From: Fulvia fulva
Lineage: Eukaryota > Ascomycota > Dothideomycetes > Mycosphaerellales > Mycosphaerellaceae
Assembly (NCBI RefSeq): GCF_020509005.1
Contig: NC_063024.1
Span: forward strand, 1,798,001-1,862,000
DNA length: 64,000 nt
Direction: 5' to 3'
The notes under the pieces were generated by a model. It had not been told where the DNA came from. It did not search any database and was given only the letters and a program-made list of their open reading frames with translations. Positions 59,701 to 64,000 of this stretch are shown one piece after another (position 1 is the stretch's first letter; each line of letters starts with the position of its first letter). The translations under genes and the position numbers were made by a program.

Positions 59701-60784
59701 TTAACTTAAAACTAGGATTAGAAGCGTAGCGACTATATAAGAAGGCCTTTAGTATAAACCCGAATTAGCTAGTAGTCGTTAAGAAATTCATTAATAATAG
59801 TATAGCTAACGGTACGGTCGAACTATCTAAATTAGACATATCGTCTCCCGTGTTAATTATTAAAAAGCTAGGAGGCGGACTCCGCGTCTACGTCGACTAC
59901 CGCGCCCTAAATACTATTATAGTTAAGGACCGATACCTAATACCTCTATTAAGGGAGACACTTAAGCGAGTTTCTAAGGCCAAGTGATTTACTAAGCTTA
60001 ATATCGTCGCCGTATTTAATAATATACGTATCCGTAAGGGGGACGAATAGATAACCGCCTTTATTACTAGGTATAGATTATACTAGTTTAAGGTCCTTCC
60101 GTTCGGCCTCTATACTAGCCCTAGTAGTTAGTAGCGTAAGATCAACGACGTCCTCCGAGAATTCCTAGACGACTTCGCTATAGTATACCTCGATAACGTC
60201 CTAATTTATACGGACGGCTCCTTAGATAATTATAGAGCTTACGTATAAAAGGTCCTATATAGACTACGGGATATAGGGCTACTAGTAGACATCGACAAGT
60301 ATAAATTCTACGTTAAACGAATCAAATACCTAGGCCTTATTATTACGACGGAGGGCGTAGAAATAGACTCTATAAAGATTAAAGCTATTATAAACTAGGA
60401 GGTACCTCGTAACGTTAAGGACGTTCTTACGTTCCTTAGCTTTACTAGATTCTATAGGAAGTTTATCCACGCCTTCTCTAAAGTAACCGCGTGCTTTATA
60501 GACCTTAAAAAGATAGGTAAAAAGAGTAAAGTCGACGGTAAGGTAGTCAAGAAGCTAACCTTCGTATAGACATAATAGTATAATATAGCCTTTAAGGAAC
60601 TTAAGTAGCGCTTTAGCCAAGTAGGTATACTAGCCTATTATTAACTAGGCGAGTAGATTTAGGTAGAAACAGACTCTAGCGACTAGGTTAATATAGGGGT
60701 ACTATTATAGATAATTAACGGCGTCCTTAGACCCGTAGCGTTCTACTTAAAGAAGCTTAGTCCGTAAGAATATAACTACGACAT
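56778..60784 (+). pseudogene. Gypsy-2 Gag-Pol remnant
   Basis: Reading through TAG/TAA shows a gag domain (ISLNEFQIKN-like region near 58,210), a zinc knuckle reading YFRYRKPRYTGLD near 58,600 in which all Cys read Tyr and His is altered, protease near 59,215 (DLVLGIS, then LEEHDP), RT with VYVDYRALN near 59,885, VLPFGL near 60,090 and YLDNVLIYT near 60,185 (usual YLDDV), and the start of RNase H with ETDSSD near 60,670 and EYNYDII near 60,770. Cut there by Gypsy-3. Inactive. Confidence 0.8.
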
Positions 60785-60971
60785 TATAAGGGCCCGCGTA
60801 CTATAGGGTCCGAGAGAGATAGTTGTTGTTCTACGAAGCTACGAAAGAGGAGCGCGAGGCGCGGCGAAGTTATAAAGCAAAGCTAAGCCGCGCTAACCCG
60901 ATACGGAAGGTCCGCGGAATAGCCGGGCCGACGCTTCGGTAGTAAAGGGTCGCGGGTAGCCCGTAATAGTA
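60785..60971 (-). repeat. Putative Gypsy-3 LTR (inverted, about 187 bp)
   Basis: Begins TATAAGGGCCCGCG at the break in the Gypsy-2 RNase H and ends AATAGTA. Both termini are consistent with TG...CA changed by RIP. Inside it (minus strand) lies a polypurine tract AAGAGGGGGGG. The partner LTR is outside the window, so boundaries are inferred. Confidence 0.5.
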
Positions 60972-63900
60972 CCCCCCCTCTTAAAAGTCGTCTTAGTCCT
61001 CTAAGCGTCTATATTCCTCGTACGCCTACCGTCTTATACGGCCACTTGCTCGTTAAACTCTATACCCTTATAAAAGCCTAGTTATCCTCTAGATCTTACT
61101 CTATCTACCGTATAGCCTCCTTATCTTTAGCCTTTACCGTTTGCGAAACACGTTACTTAGTTAGCTAGCACGCCCTAGGCCTAAGCCTATCTTCGGCGAA
61201 CACTCGCGTATAATCCTTATAACTATAGTTAGGTATTATTATAGGCCCTACGGGTCCTACTCGAGTATCGGTATAATTGCCGTTACGGTCGTAGAGCTAA
61301 GGGCGGCGAGTTTTACTTATACCGGTAACTCTAGTTACGAGAGTAGGCTTTCCCGTAACCTAACTTATATAGCGGTACGTAGTAAATATATACGGATCAG
61401 ATTCTATTAAAGGTAAGGCTCGAGTCGACTTATTAGTAACGGTATCTCTATTAATCCTAATCGTATTAAGTCCGAGTACCTTAGCGTCTAGCGGTAACTA
61501 GTTAGATAGAGCTACGAAACCTATAGGCGTAGACAACTCCGGCCGGTTATAGTAAAAGTCTATAATAGCGGCGGCTACCCTCGTAAATAGGTCCTTAGTA
61601 GGTTACTAAGTTTTACTATCCTCTATATCCTAATATCCGACCTATCGTACCTTATACTATATATCGACCTTACGCTTATACCCCTTCCTTACCTTCCTAG
61701 TACGCTTCCTCGTATATATATCTAAGATTTTATCTACCTCGTACTCGATCGCCGCGGGTACCGCTATAATATCGGCCTCGGTATTAGCTTCCGTCGTATT
61801 AGGAACTATAACTACGGGTAGCGGCGGTATAAGGTGCTATCCCTCTAGCGGCGGTAGGTTAGTATCGTCGGCGCGCTATAGTAGCGACGTATAGAAATAG
61901 TTATCGAGTCTAGCTAACGTATCGGAGAGCTTTAGCTTATAGGAGAGCTTCGAGGGCATAACTTTTACGATCTAGTATAGTCTAATATATCGTCGATCTA
62001 GTTTCTTAGAAGGGCGTATCGTACGGATGTTCTTCGTACTAAGGAACACCTAATTGCCTACCTTATAGTCGGGCGAGATACGGCGATATCGATTAGCGGC
62101 CTTAGCTTATTAGGCTTAGGACATTCTTATATTCTCTTAGAGGAACTATTGTAGCTCGTAAAGGCGTCGGGCGAATACTTCGGCGGATTTGCTATCGAGT
62201 CGCTAAAGAGTCGTTATCTAGCGGCGATCCCTACCTACCTATAAGTCGATACGTTCCGTAAACTCGGGGTTATATCTAAGGTTTACGTAGAAAGGTAAGA
62301 TACCGGTAGTCTCTAATACGTAGTTATTAATATCAAACTGAGCTAGGTATAGCTATTTAGCCTAGTCGCTCTATACCTTATTAACGTAGGCGCGTAAGTA
62401 CTATTCTATATTCTAATTAGTACGCTTAGACTGACCGTCCGTCTCGGGGTAATATAATGAACTTAGCTTACGTTAAATCCGTAGTATCTTATATAGCTAC
62501 TTCTAGAAAGTTACGATAAACTGTTTCCCTCTATTAGAGGTAATCGTATCCGGGAGCCTACGTCGACTAAATACGTACTTTAAGAACAGGCGCGCTACAT
62601 TCTTCGCTATTATAGCTCTAATAGGAATAAGTTCTACTTCTTTTGTTAGGCGGTCCGTAACGGTTATAATGTTATTATAAGTTATGCCGTCTAGTTTACT
62701 ATCTAGTAAGTCTACTACAAAGTCGACTAATATATAGCGCTAAGGTCGTTCTAGTATAGAAAGTGGATGTAATAATCTAGGTAGCTAGGTATATAGAGAT
62801 TTCGTCGTACGGTATACTCGGCAATTTACGGTATATCTACGTACTAATCTTACTAAGCTAGGCCAGTAAAATTCACGTGCTACGAGCTTATATATACGGG
62901 CTCTACTAGGATAGCCTACTACTAGTACGTCGTAGTTTATCTTCACTATTCGAGTCCGTAGCTTCTAGTTATCCGGTACCTATAAGCTCTAGTTACCGTA
63001 CTAATTACGGACGTAGAGTATGTCTCCTTCTACCTCGTAGTATACTAGGTGTACCTTCGCCTTTTAAAGAAGTAGCGGGATTGCGTTACCTTTCTATAGC
63101 ATCTTGATTACTACCTTAAGCTCCTAGTCTACGGCGTACGCTATTACTATTCGATACTCGAGTTTAGCCTCGTAATTAGCCTCTATCGTAGGCTTCGATA
63201 CGGTAGTAGCTTCTACCGGTATAGCGGCTTCGGCTAGTATAAATTCTGTTGCTTCTAGGTTTAGCGGAGTTTCCGTCTCTTTAGTAATATCCTCTACGGT
63301 TACGCGTATAGAGTCGATCTTAAGGAATCGCTTAGGCGGTAGTAACGTCTAGTACTAATACTAATTACGCGGATCGTCTACCCCCTACGGAAGGTCCTAG
63401 CTACGTCTCGTTAGACTATCTGGCTTTATACCTTAAACACCGGGCCTATAGACGATACGGAAGTTAAACTAAGAGAGGAACTTAGCCTATCTCGCCTAAC
63501 GTCGATTAAGCTACTTTGTCGTTATAAAGTACTCTAGGTTCTTGTGATCTATAAACACTTTGACCGGTTCAATAGTGTTATTATCTACTTTATAGGCCAA
63601 TTTAGGCCTCTACTCTTCAAACGCCTTAATGATAGCTAATAGCTCCTTATTATAGATCTTATAGTTATACTCTTATAGACTTAACTTCTTAGAGTAAAAC
63701 GCTACCGGGTATAGGACGCCTTCTTCGTTATGTTAGGAGAGGACGCCGGTATTAACGAAATCCGAGGAGTCCGTCTTAACGACTATCTGCCTCCCCGGTA
63801 CGTAATGTACTAATATGCCCGCTTTACTAAATACTGCCTTCAATACGTCAAACGCCTTCTAGTACCCTAGTGTCTAATCGATTCTTCTGTTCTTATAGTT

Positions 63901-64000
63901 ACTAGGGCTATCGGACTTGGTCAAGTTAGTTAGCGGCAATATAAGTCGCGAGAACGCTTCGATAAACTGTCTATAGAAGTTAGCGAAGCCTAGGAACGCT
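60972..64000 (-). mobile_element. Gypsy-3 (chromovirus-type), partial at right window edge, RIP-mutated
   Basis: Minus-strand remnants from right to left: RT thumb ([19 protein letters not shown] near 63,990), RNase H (VKTDSSDFVNTGVLS near 63,770; YNKELLAIIKAFEE near 63,640), an HHCC-type region near 62,840, integrase (SVDFVVDLLD near 62,715; DTITSNRGKQFIVTF near 62,540), and near 61,760-61,570 a chromodomain-like segment (YEVDKILDI ... VGYQDIEDSKT with TAG at Gln/Trp sites). The C-terminal chromodomain marks chromoviruses. All frames are broken by RIP-type stops. Confidence 0.82.

Larger units (their letters stand above)
48811..60784 (+). mobile_element. Gypsy-2 LTR retrotransposon, RIP-mutated, interrupted by Fot copy 3 and Copia-C
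   Basis: Begins TGTTACGGGACAGCCC exactly where Copia-B is cut; GACCT (48,806-48,810) is the likely left target duplication. LTR/leader sequence runs to 49,321, is interrupted by Fot copy 3 (49,322-51,170) and Copia-C (51,183-56,772), and continues with gag and pol at about 56,778-60,784. It is then cut by Gypsy-3. The other LTR is outside the window, so LTR length cannot be measured. Confidence 0.75.

Overview
The window looks like a contig from a filamentous ascomycete (Pezizomycotina, probably Dothideomycetes; I cannot name a genus). Evidence: genes with short spliceosomal introns (48-124 nt) and CTAAC/CTGAC-type branch sites, fungal families (JEN-type carboxylate transporter, glyoxal oxidase with chitin-binding modules, LaeA-like methyltransferase), and transposons mutated by repeat-induced point mutation (RIP). 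In the mutated islands CpA and TpG are nearly absent, TpA is in excess, CpG is kept, and reading frames are broken almost only by TAG and TAA.

Layout. 1-4,888: ordinary-looking DNA with no gene I can support. 4,889-14,478: RRM protein (+), relic of an ACS-family MFS transporter (-), MAPEG/microsomal GST (+), NmrA-like oxidoreductase with a frameshift (-), small secreted protein (-), and glyoxal oxidase carrying two CBM18 modules (-). 15,251-23,487: one complete Gypsy element with 110-bp LTRs and CTAT target duplications, placed about 0.8 kb upstream of the glyoxal oxidase and 60 bp past the JEN stop codon. 23,548-35,484: JEN carboxylate transporter (-), LaeA-like methyltransferase (-) divergent from a MetE-like protein (+), acyl-protein-thioesterase-like hydrolase (+), and an APH-fold kinase-like protein with a likely mitochondrial presequence (+). 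37,008-64,000: nested RIP-mutated transposon cluster with three Fot1/pogo-type copies, one complete Copia (GAAGG duplications), an inverted partial copy of the same Copia, a Gypsy inserted into that partial copy, a second Copia family (TAAGT duplications) inserted in that Gypsy, and a third Gypsy (chromovirus) running off the right edge.

The host genes do not form an obvious cluster with one pathway. Themes are secreted oxidation (glyoxal oxidase producing H2O2), carboxylate uptake (JEN), glutathione and NAD(P)H chemistry (MAPEG, NmrA-like) and possible regulation (LaeA-like, RRM). The divergent LaeA-like/MetE-like pair shares a roughly 0.7 kb promoter region.

The most unusual signal is in the Gypsy at 15-23 kb. 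Between its pol gene and its right LTR the opposite strand carries one long reading frame, about 590 codons, broken only by RIP-type TAG/TAA codons. It has a TATA box upstream and an apparent start codon changed from ATG to ATA by RIP. I do not recognise the protein. Gene structures were assembled by eye from splice signals and conserved motifs; domain assignments are pattern recognition, not database searches.
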